A DNA stretch of 35,380 nucleotides from Planctomycetaceae bacterium (GCA_012719125.1 JAAYAY010000177.1:1-35380); one strand, 5' to 3'; shown: positions 25,657-34,185, counted from the stretch's first letter. A program made the numbers and translations. The notes: generated by a model not told the origin, from the sequence alone.

Positions 25657-26997
25657 TCACGGTTCTTCCTTCGGAGCACCCAGGGGCAAATCCATCCCCG
25701 CGCCCTCCGCCGAAGTCTCCGCTGGAAGCGTGCTATCCTCAGCGTCGAGCGTCTCCTCGGGAGCGGCAGCCGTGTTCTCCGCGTCACTCTCGGCCGCTCG
25801 CTTCCGATCGTGTTCTCGCTGGCGGCGACGCTCCTCGTCCGCGGCTTTCTCCGCGACTGCGGCGCGTCTCTCTGCCTGCTCAACAATGTGATCGACTTGT
25901 TCCTCCGTGAGATTGCCCATCTCCATCAAGTCCTCGGGCTCGATGATCGACAGGTCGTCGTACGTGAGGAAACCTTCGCCGACCAGCCTATCCGCCAGTT
26001 CCTCGTCGATGCCCTCGATCTCGGTGAATCCCATCAACGCGCCTTCGAGTTGCTCCTCCAATTCGTCCCGCGTCATGATTTCGATGTCCCAGCCGCAGAG
26101 CTTGCTCGCCAGCCGGACGTTCTGCCCCCGGCGGCCGATGGCCAGGGATAGCTGGTCCTCTCGCACCAGCACGATGGCACGTCCCAACATCTGGCAAAGG
26201 ATCACTTCCTCCACTTCGGCCGGCTGAAGGGCGTTGGGGATCAGAACCTGCATATCGTCGCTCCAGCGAACGATGTCGATCCGCTCGCCCGCCAGTTCGT
26301 CGACGATATTTTTAATCCGATTTCCTCGAACGCCGACGCAAGCTCCGACGCAATCCACGCGTTGATCCGTGCTGTTGACCGCGATTTTCGTACGGTAACC
26401 GGGTTCGCGAGCCTTGGCCTTGATTTCGATCACCCCGTCGCCGATTTCCGGGATCTCCTGCTCGAACAAACGCTCGACCAAGGAGGGCCGTATGCGGCTG
26501 AGGATAATCTTCACTCGCGATCCCTGCTTGCGAACCTCGTAGACGACAGACCGGACTCGCTCGTTGTTGTGGTGCGTCTCGCCGGGAATCTGCTCGCTCT
26601 TGGGAAGGATGGCTTCGACGTTGCCCAACGAAACCGTTGCCGTTCCACCATCGTAGCGCTGTACGACCCCGGTCACAAGCTGGTCGCGCAACTCGTCGTA
26701 TTCCTCGAAAAGGGCGTCTCGTTCCGCCTCCCGAATCTTCTGGATCATGACCTGCTTGGCCGTTTGGGCCCCGATCCGTTCCGCCATTTCGGTGGGGTCC
26801 ATCGGAACGCCGTTGCGCGTGCCGACAATCGAACCGTCCTCACGGTTGATCTCAACGACGATGTCCTGGTCCTCGCCGAAGTGTTTCTTCGCCGCAGAAA
26901 CCAAGGCCGCCTCGATACCCTCAAAGACGATCTCTTTATCGATGTTTTTATCGCGGTGGATCGTGTCAACGATCCGCAGCACTTCGCTGGGGTTCAT
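25657..26997 (-). CDS. nusA: Transcription termination/antitermination factor NusA
   Basis: RNA polymerase-binding factor for pausing, termination and antitermination. The 446-residue product has the N-terminal polymerase-binding domain (about 1-125), an S1 domain (about 130-200), and two KH domains ([40 protein letters not shown]). A helix-hairpin-helix type C-terminal segment follows (about 330-390, [20 protein letters not shown]), then an acidic Ala/Glu-rich tail. No rimP gene precedes it and no ylxR lies between nusA and infB, unlike many bacteria. ATG 26997 is preceded by purine-rich GGAGGGAGGGAG at a rather long spacing of about 13 bases. Confidence 0.96.
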   Translation of the reverse strand: MNPSEVLRIVDTIHRDKNIDKEIVFEGIEAALVSAAKKHFGEDQDIVVEINREDGSIVGTRNGVPMDPTEMAERIGAQTAKQVMIQKIREAERDALFEEYDELRDQLVTGVVQRYDGGTATVSLGNVEAILPKSEQIPGETHHNNERVRSVVYEVRKQGSRVKIILSRIRPSLVERLFEQEIPEIGDGVIEIKAKAREPGYRTKIAVNSTDQRVDCVGACVGVRGNRIKNIVDELAGERIDIVRWSDDMQVLIPNALQPAEVEEVILCQMLGRAIVLVREDQLSLAIGRRGQNVRLASKLCGWDIEIMTRDELEEQLEGALMGFTEIEGIDEELADRLVGEGFLTYDDLSIIEPEDLMEMGNLTEEQVDHIVEQAERRAAVAEKAADEERRRQREHDRKRAAESDAENTAAAPEETLDAEDSTLPAETSAEGAGMDLPLGAPKEEP

Positions 26998-27204
26998 TGA
27001 GATTCAATTCTCCCTCCCTCCGTGGGGGAGGGTCCATGCGTATCTGGCGAGTCCGATCGATCAAATGCCCGTTGCAGAGTCCAGCAATCCGCCCGGGCTG
27101 TTGTCTTAAACTGTTTCGCTCCAATTACTTGTGCAACACAGCCAGGGGCAGCGCAAACGCCCCACGAGCGCATATCGCTTTGCAGCGAGCTACGTAATCC
27201 GGTA

Positions 27205-27233
27205 AAGATAACGGCCAGAACCGGGGGTGTCAA
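27205..27233 (-). promoter_or_regulatory. Predicted promoter of the nusA-infB-rbfA block
   Basis: On the minus strand a perfect -35 TTGACA (27233-27228) is followed after 17 bases by TATCTT (27210-27205). The predicted start near 27198 gives an unusually long leader of about 200 bases before ATG 26997. The leader contains a GC-rich hairpin (CCCTCC/GGAGGG near 27013-27032) that overlaps the purine-rich run upstream of nusA. The 296-base gap between nusA and the ketoacyl-synthase-like gene holds no coding sequence. Confidence 0.65.
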
Positions 27234-27293
27234 GTGAGCGCACCCTGCGCGAGTGGGGATGGGCTCCCCAGGCGGGCCGCAGAATCGCCCCTT

Positions 27294-28607
27294 TCAGACG
27301 GCGCGTAGGATCGCCGCGCTGGCTTGGCCCTGGGGTGTGACGCTCAGATTGACAAAGGAGTTGCCCGCATCCACCCCTTCCTCGCGGACCACGGAAATGG
27401 GGCAGTCCGGGTCGGGCGTCTCGTAGTTGAGGACCGGGAACAGAAGTCTGTACTTGATTGCCAGAATCCCTGCAATCAATTCGACCATACCACTGCCTGC
27501 CCCCAGATTCCCAAAGTAGCTCTTGGCGGCAGTCACGGGGATCGGATCCGCTCGAACTCCGAGCACGGCGTTGATTGCCTGGGCCTCGTCGGAGTCACAG
27601 CTTCGCGTGCCGAGGCCGTGAGCCTGGACATGGCCCAGAGACTCGGGCGCCAGGCCGGTGACTCGCAGGGCGGACGAGAGGGCCGTCGCAAGGGCGTCAG
27701 CTCGCCGGGCAACCAACTTCGGGCCAACCGACGCCGAGGAGGCGGTACCCAGCACCTCGCCGAAGATTTCAGCCCCCCGACGTTCGGCCCGGCCACGCTC
27801 CTCCAAAATCACGGCCCCAGCCCCTTCCCCAAGGACCATGCCAGTTCGATGGAGGTCAAAGGGTCGGCTGGCTTTCTCGGGGGGGCAATCGCCATCCGCC
27901 AGCTCTTCATTCTGGACCGCATGGATCATCTTCATGGGATGGAGGCGAGTTCCCGTGGCGCCTGCAATCATCACGTCGGCTCGGTCGCGGGCAATTGCCT
28001 GGTAGGCTTCGCCCAGAGCCACGTTCGGAACGGCCTCGCGCAGCGTCAGCGAGTTGTTTGGGCCGCGCAGGTCGTTGTAGATGGCCACGTGGCTGGCCGG
28101 CATGTTCGGCAGGTATTTCAGCAACCAGAGCGGCGACATTTTGGGCATCCCGTCCACCGGCCACCGGCGGAAGTCAAACTCGCCGTCTTCGCTGAGGCAA
28201 TGGAGCACGCCTTCCGTGAATTCCTCGGCAAGAGTCAGCATGTAGTCGCTGCCGAAAGCCACTCCCGTACGCTCCGGCTCAAAATCACCGGGTGCGAGTC
28301 CCGCGTGGCTGAGGGCCTTCTGTGCCACGGCCACGCCCATTTGGCACTCGCGGCACATGACCTTGAGCCCCTTCCGGATCGCCTTCGTCTGTTCCTTGTC
28401 CAGGCGACCGAAATCATCGATGCGGCCGGAGAATTCCCCGGCTTCCGCCGCGAACGACATCGGAAACGTGCCGGGGGGAGCGAAAGTGAACGGTCCCACG
28501 CCGCTGCGCCGCTCACAGAGCGACTGCCAGAGCGTTTTCGGGGTATTGCCTATGGGGCTCACCAGTCCCATTCCGGTGATCACAACCTGTCGAAGATCGT
28601 CCGTCAT
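27294..28607 (-). CDS. Ketoacyl-ACP synthase homologue lacking catalytic Cys and one His
   Basis: The 437-residue product aligns end to end with FabF-type condensing enzymes: VVITGMGLVSPIG at the start, RPFDLHRTGMVLGEGAGAVI in the middle, LNYETPDPDCPI near the end. At the nucleophile elbow, where FabF has TACxS, it reads RGPNNSLTLREAVPNVALGE, with E191 in the cysteine position. H330 (VQAHGLGT) is kept. The second histidine of the GHxLGAxG motif is N367 (SYFGNLGAGSG). K362 is kept. It should not perform normal Claisen condensation. Chain-length-factor-like or malonyl-ACP decarboxylase-like roles are possible by analogy with KS-beta subunits, which carry Gln there. ATG 28607 has AGAGGA just upstream. 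It lies downstream of the fab cluster, separated by an exported protein gene. Confidence 0.85.
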   Translation of the reverse strand: MTDDLRQVVITGMGLVSPIGNTPKTLWQSLCERRSGVGPFTFAPPGTFPMSFAAEAGEFSGRIDDFGRLDKEQTKAIRKGLKVMCRECQMGVAVAQKALSHAGLAPGDFEPERTGVAFGSDYMLTLAEEFTEGVLHCLSEDGEFDFRRWPVDGMPKMSPLWLLKYLPNMPASHVAIYNDLRGPNNSLTLREAVPNVALGEAYQAIARDRADVMIAGATGTRLHPMKMIHAVQNEELADGDCPPEKASRPFDLHRTGMVLGEGAGAVILEERGRAERRGAEIFGEVLGTASSASVGPKLVARRADALATALSSALRVTGLAPESLGHVQAHGLGTRSCDSDEAQAINAVLGVRADPIPVTAAKSYFGNLGAGSGMVELIAGILAIKYRLLFPVLNYETPDPDCPISVVREEGVDAGNSFVNLSVTPQGQASAAILRAV

Positions 28608-28768
28608 CAGTCCTCTGCTCACTGGATGTACGAGCCGCGATAGAGACCGCATTTTATCCGCTTTGCCCGGAATCGTCGAGGTGACGCAGCCGTCCTCTTG
28701 GCGATCTGGGTGAGCTACCTCGATCCGGCCCGCACGGGAAGAGGTGGAGAAAACTGCCGTATTCTCGC

Positions 28769-28810
28769 CTTTCGCTCCGCGAAAGCAGCGTTACTTTCGC
28801 GGCGCGAAAG
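28769..28810. repeat. Two tandem perfect 7-bp hairpins
   Basis: CTTTCGC-TCC-GCGAAAG (28769-28785) and CTTTCGC-GGC-GCGAAAG (28794-28810) are separated by 8 bases. The arms are identical in both hairpins. They lie just after the stop of the exported gene ending at 28835 and before the ketoacyl-synthase-like gene. They may help terminate the upstream transcript, but no T-run follows, and the unit looks like a dispersed planctomycete repeat. Nothing else is seen in the 28608-28834 gap. Confidence 0.7.
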
Positions 28811-28834
28811 TCGACAGCCATTTACTCGGCGATC

Positions 28835-30049
28835 CTAACGGACGCCGGACGCGGAAAAGGGTCGCGTCGCGGTCTGGGCCGCGGATGCCTTGGCGGTCGT
28901 GGCTCGTTTCGATTCGATCAAGACCAGAAGATCGCCTCGATTGTCGCCCGGGGCCACTCCCGGGATTGGCAGGCCGGGCACAAGAGGCTTGTTCTCCGAG
29001 GCCAGCGGTAGCGGAACCATGCCCATGGCTACCAGGAGGACGTTGTCGGGCGACCATCGGAACCGTTCGTGGAACTGGAAGTGGGCTAGCTGCGGGACCT
29101 CGATCTTGGTGCGCTGGCGAGGCGCCACGGAGGTGGGAACGTCGACCATGACGGGAACCATCTTCTCCAATTGATCGATTTGGCACTTCACGATCGCGTC
29201 GATCGATTCCCGGTCGATCGAGAGAAGCGGACTGAACTCCAGAGAAAAACCTTCGTCAACGACGGCGGTTTCCGGTTGGTATCCGGGCCAAGTGTTGCCC
29301 GTCAGCCGGACGTCTCGAACGTAGTACTGACTGCGGGTGGAAGATACAACGGTCGATTGGCCGTTACTGACCATCTGTTGGGGCGAACTGTGTTCGCGGA
29401 AGTCCGTGCGGCGGCGCAAGTCGGCCATGAGGTTGACGGCGGCCTCCGGTTCCAGGAGCCAGGCCTGCACGCCGGGGGTCTGGACCTGGAAGGGCTGGAG
29501 CGTGGGCTGCACGCGCGCTCGCCAGTTCGGACTGCCTACGGTCACGACGCGAACCACGAACTCGCTTGAATCGGCGTCATTCGACACGAAGCGATCGACG
29601 ATGTCGGCGACCGCTTGCTGCATTTCGGGCGTGTGGTAGACGAAGAGACTGCGGCGGTTTGCACTGAGGATCGCCAGCGGTTCCGTGTGCCAGGCCTCGT
29701 AACCGGTTTCCTGGAGAATCCAATCCACCAGGGCCTGTTCCGGGCGGTTCGTCGAAGCAACCTGAAGCGTGTAAGGGCTGATGTCGTATGTCCGCCAGAG
29801 TTGCCCATGTTCGTTGGGAAGCGAGTCCTGGCCCATGCTTACCTTGGCGGAACGCGGGCGAGGCGAGTCGCTGCCGGGCGGCAGTGCCGATCCATCGGCC
29901 GCGGGCCGGGACGGTTCAGTTCTCGTATTCGAGACGTCGTTGCCGGCAGAGCGCCAGGCGTCGCCGCTCTGTGTCTGGGCAGGCGCTGATGTCGCCGCCC
30001 ACAGGGCCACGCAGCAAGCAAGAACGATCCACTTGGTACTCGAAGCCAT
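28835..30049 (-). CDS. Exported protein with secretin N-domain-like region
   Basis: The 404-residue product begins with a clear signal peptide (KWIVLACCVALWAATSAPAQ). After a low-complexity segment (about 26-80) it has RTYDISPYTLQ, an alpha/beta domain with LFVYHTPEMQQAVADIVDRF, which resembles the N0/N1-type subdomains of secretins, where 'the result of recursion to a helix AVxxIxxxF' is typical. A later part reads GFSLEFSPLLSIDRESIDAI. The beta-barrel C-domain of a true secretin is not evident, and the Thr/Ala-rich C-terminus ends at residue 404. I do not assign a function. ATG 30049 has GGAGG 7 bases upstream. It has its own predicted promoter and is therefore probably not dependent on fabF transcription. 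Confidence 0.65.
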   Translation of the reverse strand: MASSTKWIVLACCVALWAATSAPAQTQSGDAWRSAGNDVSNTRTEPSRPAADGSALPPGSDSPRPRSAKVSMGQDSLPNEHGQLWRTYDISPYTLQVASTNRPEQALVDWILQETGYEAWHTEPLAILSANRRSLFVYHTPEMQQAVADIVDRFVSNDADSSEFVVRVVTVGSPNWRARVQPTLQPFQVQTPGVQAWLLEPEAAVNLMADLRRRTDFREHSSPQQMVSNGQSTVVSSTRSQYYVRDVRLTGNTWPGYQPETAVVDEGFSLEFSPLLSIDRESIDAIVKCQIDQLEKMVPVMVDVPTSVAPRQRTKIEVPQLAHFQFHERFRWSPDNVLLVAMGMVPLPLASENKPLVPGLPIPGVAPGDNRGDLLVLIESKRATTAKASAAQTATRPFSASGVR

Positions 30050-30209
30050 CCTTCAGCCTCCATGCCGAAGTTCTGCGGGAAGTGAGCTTCAGCCTGGTTC
30101 CCAAGACGATCGCTTCCCCTTGCCGCTAATGGAAGGGGAGACTGGCGAGCGGCCTCGATCGGGGTGGAGCGACACCTGGTATGCGGAACACCGGCCGAAA
30201 CAAAGCGGC

Positions 30210-30238
30210 AATATAGGCAGGATTGCCGCACGAGACAA
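30210..30238 (-). promoter_or_regulatory. Predicted promoter for the secretin-N-like gene
   Basis: TTGTCT (30238-30233) and TATATT (30215-30210) on the minus strand are separated by exactly 17 bases. Both hexamers are close to the sigma70 consensus. It lies in the 243-base gap after fabF, about 160 bases before ATG 30049. A TCCCCTT/AAGGGGA hairpin near 30113-30140 lies in the predicted leader. Confidence 0.6.
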
Positions 30239-30292
30239 TAGCGATGTGCCCGGCATACCTAGGATGGACCAGTTTCAGAAGCGTCTGGCCTG

Positions 30293-31543
30293 TCAGACCG
30301 TCCCGTTTCGGAGTGTACCGGCCACCAAGGACACATTGTGTCCGCCAAACCCGAAACTGTTGGACATGACCACGTTGATTTCGCGTTCTCGCGGCGTATT
30401 CGGAGTGTAGTCCAAATCGCACTCGGGATCGGGCGTTTCGTAATTGATGGTGGGGGGGCAGAGATTGCGACGGAGTGCCAGCACGGAGAGGGCCATTTCG
30501 AGGCCGCCGCTTGCGCCAAGGGTGTGGCCTAACTGGCTCTTGGTGCTGGAGATGCTGATGTTCTTGGCGTCGTCCCCGAATACCGACTTGATCGCTTGAG
30601 TTTCGGCTCGATCGCCCAGGGGAGTACTGGTGCCGTGGGCGTTGATGTATTGGATTTGGTCCGTACCGAGGCGGGCGTCCTGCAAGGCCAGACTCATGGC
30701 TTTGGCGGCGCCGACGCCATGGGGGTCCGGTTGAGTGATGTGTCCACCGTCGGCACTGACGCCGCAGCCCAGGATTTCGGCCAGGATGACGGCGCCCCGA
30801 GCCTTGGCGTGTTCGAGCTCTTCGAAGACGAGAATTCCGGCCCCTTCGCTCAAGACGAAGCCGTCTCGGTCGCGGTCAAACGGACGACTGGCCCGAGGCG
30901 GGTCGTCGTTTCGTTCGGAAAGGGCTCGGAGTGCGCAGAATGCACTCATGCCGATGGGCGTAACGGCGGCTTCGCTGCCGCCGGTGATCACGATCTCGGC
31001 TTCATCGTGTTGAATGGCCTTGAAGGCGTCGGCCATGGCGTTGGAGGCACTGGCGCAGGCTGTGGCGACCCCGGCGTTGGGCCCGCGGAGACCGAACAGG
31101 ATTGAAACGTGCCCGCTGGCAGCGTTGAGCATCATCTTGGGGATGGTGAAGGCCGAGACCTTATCGGGGCCTTTCTGAAGCAGACGCTGATGCTGGACTT
31201 CGATTTCCCGCAAGCCGCCGACGCCCGACCCGATGATAACGCCGCAACGATAGGGGTCCTCTTTCGAGAAGTCGAGGCCCGAGTGGTCTACGGCATCCTT
31301 GGCAGCTACCACTGCGAACTGGGCGAAACGATCAAGGCGTTTAGCTTCCTTGGTCGGGAGGTACCCGTCACAGGACCAATCGCGAACTTCGCCACCGATC
31401 TGAGAACGAAAATTGGAAAAGTCGAAGCTCTCGACGGTGCGAATACCGCTCTCGCCGTTGCAGATACGGGTCCAAAGGTCCTCAAGTTTGCAGCTCAAGG
31501 GGCTGACGACACCGAGGCCGGTCACGACGACGCGACGTTTCAT
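30293..31543 (-). CDS. fabF: 3-oxoacyl-[ACP] synthase II (FabF)
   Basis: Elongating condensing enzyme of type II fatty acid synthesis. The 416-residue product has the complete triad at the canonical numbers: C163 (VATACASASN), H303 (INAHGTSTPLGD) and H340 (TKSQLGHTLGASGG). It has the typical start RRVVVTGLGVVSPL and end VVMSNSFGFGGHN. The intact triad contrasts with the degenerate homologue at 27294-28607. ATG 31543 is the natural start; the ribosome binding site before it is weak. It follows acpP after 120 bases, completing rpmF-fabD-fabG-acpP-fabF. Confidence 0.97.
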   Translation of the reverse strand: MKRRVVVTGLGVVSPLSCKLEDLWTRICNGESGIRTVESFDFSNFRSQIGGEVRDWSCDGYLPTKEAKRLDRFAQFAVVAAKDAVDHSGLDFSKEDPYRCGVIIGSGVGGLREIEVQHQRLLQKGPDKVSAFTIPKMMLNAASGHVSILFGLRGPNAGVATACASASNAMADAFKAIQHDEAEIVITGGSEAAVTPIGMSAFCALRALSERNDDPPRASRPFDRDRDGFVLSEGAGILVFEELEHAKARGAVILAEILGCGVSADGGHITQPDPHGVGAAKAMSLALQDARLGTDQIQYINAHGTSTPLGDRAETQAIKSVFGDDAKNISISSTKSQLGHTLGASGGLEMALSVLALRRNLCPPTINYETPDPECDLDYTPNTPREREINVVMSNSFGFGGHNVSLVAGTLRNGTV

Positions 31544-31663
31544 GGGCTACCGATGCGAAGGATGTGATAAAGGGGGCGACGGGCAAAAAGGGAGAGGAAA
31601 CTAGCCGTGCCGCTCGCCGGAATGCAGCGAGGCGGCACGGAAACAGTCTCTGGGTGTCCTGCG

Positions 31664-31909
31664 CTACTGGGCGGCGTCCACCGCCTCTTGGATGTGGTCG
31701 ATCGCTTGGCCGACCGTCTGGATCTTCTCTGCGGCGTCGTCGGGAATGTTGATGTCGAATTCCTCTTCCAACTCCATGACCAGCTCAACCGTGTCGAGAG
31801 AGTCGGCGCCGAGGTCGTTTACGAAATGCGTTTCGCGTTTCACTTGCGCCTTGTCGACACCCAACTGCTCTGTGACGATTTCAATCACTCGTTCTTCAAC
31901 TGAGGCCAC
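31664..31909 (-). CDS. acpP: Acyl carrier protein
   Basis: The small acidic 81-residue four-helix protein carries growing acyl chains on 4'-phosphopantetheine. The attachment serine is S37 in [20 protein letters not shown]. The start codon is GTG (31909-31907), preceded by a perfect AGGAGG (31924-31919) at 9 bases. It stands in the expected place between fabG and fabF. It appears to have its own promoter and a terminator-like hairpin immediately upstream of the ribosome binding site, so its expression may be set separately from the rest of the cluster. Confidence 0.97.
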   Translation of the reverse strand: MASVEERVIEIVTEQLGVDKAQVKRETHFVNDLGADSLDTVELVMELEEEFDINIPDDAAEKIQTVGQAIDHIQEAVDAAQ

Positions 31910-31933
31910 CGTTACGGTCCTCCTGGCTTGCTC

Positions 31934-31959
31934 AAAAAAGGGCGACCACCTGAGGTCGC
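31934..31959 (-). terminator. Intrinsic-terminator-like hairpin just before the acpP ribosome binding site
   Basis: Read on the minus strand, GCGACC (31959-31954), a 6-base loop, and GGTCGC (31947-31942) form a 6-bp GC-rich stem followed by CC and six T residues (31939-31934). This is the classic form of a Rho-independent terminator. It ends 9 bases before AGGAGG of acpP. It could end fabG transcripts, or act as an attenuator on the acpP leader. The stem is short, so efficiency is uncertain. Confidence 0.65.
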
Positions 31960-32059
31960 GTCAACACAGATTTTCTGTCCAAAAAACGATTGTGCGAAAC
32001 GAAGGGGATCCCAAGTGCCACTGAGATGATTCTGTCTCGACTTCCAACCAGACCCACAA

Positions 32060-32088
32060 GATATAGCGATTTTTGGCACTGCTGTCCA
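32060..32088 (-). promoter_or_regulatory. Predicted acpP promoter
   Basis: TGGACA (32088-32083; one mismatch to TTGACA) and TATATC (32065-32060) are separated by 17 bases on the minus strand in the fabG-acpP spacer. The predicted start near 32053 gives a leader of about 144 bases to GTG 31909. The leader also contains a small ACAGA-AAA-TCTGT hairpin before the terminator-like stem. Confidence 0.6.
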
Positions 32089-32123
32089 TATCAAGGGCCT
32101 GCACTCTGGGGGAGCTGCGTGGT

Positions 32124-32906
32124 CTAGACCATCAAGCCCCCATCGACGACCAATACGTGGCCGGTTATGAAACTGGCCGCTTCACTGGCGAGGAACAAAA
32201 CGGCATCTGCCACGTCCTGGGGGGAGCCGAGTCGCCCCAGCGGTGTCTCCGCGGTGATCTGGGCGATCAACTCCTCGCCAAGCTTGGCTGCCATATCCGT
32301 GGCGATGAAGCCTGGGGCCACGGCGTTCACGGTAATGTTCCGTTTACACAACTCGCGGGAAACGGTCCGAGTCAAACCGATGACTCCCGCCTTGGAGGCC
32401 GAGTAATTCACCTGGCCGGGATTTCCCATCATGCCCGACACGCTGGCGATGTTGATGATCCTTCCCCGTTTGCCCTTCGACATGGGTTTGGCGGCGGCAC
32501 GAGTGAACAGGAACGTGCCTCGCAAGTTGATCCCGAGCACAAGATCCCACTCCTCGTCCTTCATCCGCATCACCAGGTTGTCGCGAGTCACTCCGGCATT
32601 GTTCACCAGAATGTCGAGGCGACCGAATTGCTCGGCGACCTGACGAACCACCTCCGTGACCCGCTCGCTATTGGTCACGTCACAAGCGAAGGCGGCTGCC
32701 CTTCCGCCTGCGGCGTTGATCGACTCGACCGTACCGGCGAGCAAGTCCTCATTGACGTCGATGCAGGCGACGATTGCGCCGCTGGCTGCCAGATCGCGGG
32801 CAATGGTCTGGCCCAGGCCGCGAGCTGCCCCCGTTACGATGGCCACTTGATCCGTCAAATCGACAATCAGACGGCGTTGTGTCTGTCCGCTCATAGTAAT
32901 GGTCAT
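32124..32906 (-). CDS. fabG: 3-oxoacyl-[ACP] reductase (FabG)
   Basis: NADPH-dependent short-chain dehydrogenase reducing 3-oxoacyl-ACP. The 260-residue product has the cofactor motif TGAARGLG (25-32), NNAG (102-105), and the catalytic S155, Y168 and K172 in INIASVSGMMGNPGQVNYSA and the following SK. The FabG-type C-terminus GHVLVVDGGLMV is complete. The family usually starts about ten residues later (LTDQVAIVTG), so ATG 32906 and ATG 32894 are both possible; neither has a strong ribosome binding site. It lies 83 bases after fabD and before acpP, the normal cluster order. Confidence 0.95.
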   Translation of the reverse strand: MTITMSGQTQRRLIVDLTDQVAIVTGAARGLGQTIARDLAASGAIVACIDVNEDLLAGTVESINAAGGRAAAFACDVTNSERVTEVVRQVAEQFGRLDILVNNAGVTRDNLVMRMKDEEWDLVLGINLRGTFLFTRAAAKPMSKGKRGRIINIASVSGMMGNPGQVNYSASKAGVIGLTRTVSRELCKRNITVNAVAPGFIATDMAAKLGEELIAQITAETPLGRLGSPQDVADAVLFLASEAASFITGHVLVVDGGLMV

Positions 32907-32989
32907 CCGATAGTCTTCAAGCTACCTGGTGATTCTGGTGTGCCGTGTGGCTGTTTTGCCGTCCTCGATGCGACGGGAAAACGCTCTGG

Positions 32990-33898
32990 TCATGCTTCCG
33001 TTGTCTGGCAGGTGATCTTGCGGTCGATTCGGCGCAACAGGCCTCGCAGAACGCGTCCAGGTCCGACCTCATAGAACTGATCGAAGCCCTGCTCCAGCAG
33101 ATACCGCATCGAGTCTTCCCACAACACCGGGTGAAGCACCTGCTGAATCAGCAGACGCCGGATCTCATCCGGATCGTCGTGTGGCTTGGCGTCGACGTTT
33201 GAGATCACCGGAATGTTGGGTTTGTGGAGCGTCGCGCCGTCCAGGGCCTCGGCGAGGCGCTCGTCGGCCGGACGCATAATCTGGGTGTGAAACGCGCCCG
33301 CTACCGCCAGCGGCACGGCCTTCATGGCTCCGACCCCTTGGGCCATCTCCGCCGCCCGCAGGCAAGCAGCGTTACTACCCGATATAGCGATATTACCCGG
33401 ACAGAGCAGATTGGCGATTTCCAGAACGTCGTTTCCGCGAGCCTTGTCGCAAAGGGATTCGACTTCCACACGTTCGAGCCCCAGGATGCTCACCATCCCG
33501 CCGGCAGTCGCGTCGGCCGCTTCCTGCATTGCCGCGCCGCGTCTCTGGACCAGAGCGAGCCCTGCCTCGAAATCGAACACGCCCGCGAAGACCATTGCCG
33601 TGTACTCGCCCAGGCTCAGCCCCGCGGCGGCCTCACAGCCCAACACCACATCCGGGGATTCGGCTCGGAGCGACTCCAAGGCGGCCAGGCTGGTGACGAA
33701 GAGGGCGGGCTGACTATAGACCGTCGAATCCAACTCTTCGGCAGGCCCTTCAAAACACAGCTTCGCCAAATCGTAGCCCAGCACGTCCTCGGCGCGTTCG
33801 TAAAGATGACGTGCGGCGGGAACCGACTCGTAGAGTCGTTTGCCCATCCCAACCGTCTGAGCGCCTTGGCCCGGAAACAGAAACGCGATTCGACTCAC
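32990..33898 (-). CDS. fabD: Malonyl-CoA:ACP transacylase (FabD)
   Basis: Loads malonyl groups from CoA onto ACP. The 302-residue product starts SRIAFLFPGQGAQTVGMG. Catalytic S95 sits in GLSLGEYTA (E. coli has GHSLGE, so the residue before the serine is Leu instead of His). R119/R120 (QRRG) bind the malonyl carboxylate. H204 in AGAFHTQIM completes the dyad. The start is GTG 33898, with AGAGG upstream. Upstream in-frame codons to 34090 overlap rpmF and do not match the family. It lies between rpmF and fabG; plsX and fabH, often found here, are absent. Confidence 0.94.
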   Translation of the reverse strand: MSRIAFLFPGQGAQTVGMGKRLYESVPAARHLYERAEDVLGYDLAKLCFEGPAEELDSTVYSQPALFVTSLAALESLRAESPDVVLGCEAAAGLSLGEYTAMVFAGVFDFEAGLALVQRRGAAMQEAADATAGGMVSILGLERVEVESLCDKARGNDVLEIANLLCPGNIAISGSNAACLRAAEMAQGVGAMKAVPLAVAGAFHTQIMRPADERLAEALDGATLHKPNIPVISNVDAKPHDDPDEIRRLLIQQVLHPVLWEDSMRYLLEQGFDQFYEVGPGRVLRGLLRRIDRKITCQTTEA

Positions 33899-34005
33899 CG
33901 TGGGAAACCTCTGTTGACGTGAATTCCGAGGTCCTCGCTGCGATCCGCCTGAGTCGATCATGGATCCGACGCGGCGGCCAACCTCTTCGATCTCTGGGGA
34001 ATCGG

Positions 34006-34185
34006 CTAGGACTCGGTTTCCACGACCTTCCGGCCCATGTAGTGCCCACAGTTCGGGCATACGGCATGCGACGGAACCACCTTGCTGCACTCGGGGCAGT
34101 AATTCAACTGGCCTGCCTTCTTGCCATCGTGAGCCCGACGTGTCCCGGTGCGGGAATTCGAATGTTTACGTTTAGGAACTGCCAT
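34006..34185 (-). CDS. rpmF: 50S ribosomal protein L32
   Basis: The 59-residue product begins AVPKRKHSNSRTGTRRAH, the L32 signature, and has a zinc-ribbon of four cysteines in CPEC and CPNC. ATG 34185 follows a purine-rich GAAGAGA. The stop is TAG at 34008-34006. It was found by reading the minus strand directly. It heads the fatty acid cluster, as in many bacteria, which links ribosome and membrane lipid synthesis. The retained zinc-binding cysteines mark it as the C+ form. Confidence 0.95.
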   Translation of the reverse strand: MAVPKRKHSNSRTGTRRAHDGKKAGQLNYCPECSKVVPSHAVCPNCGHYMGRKVVETES

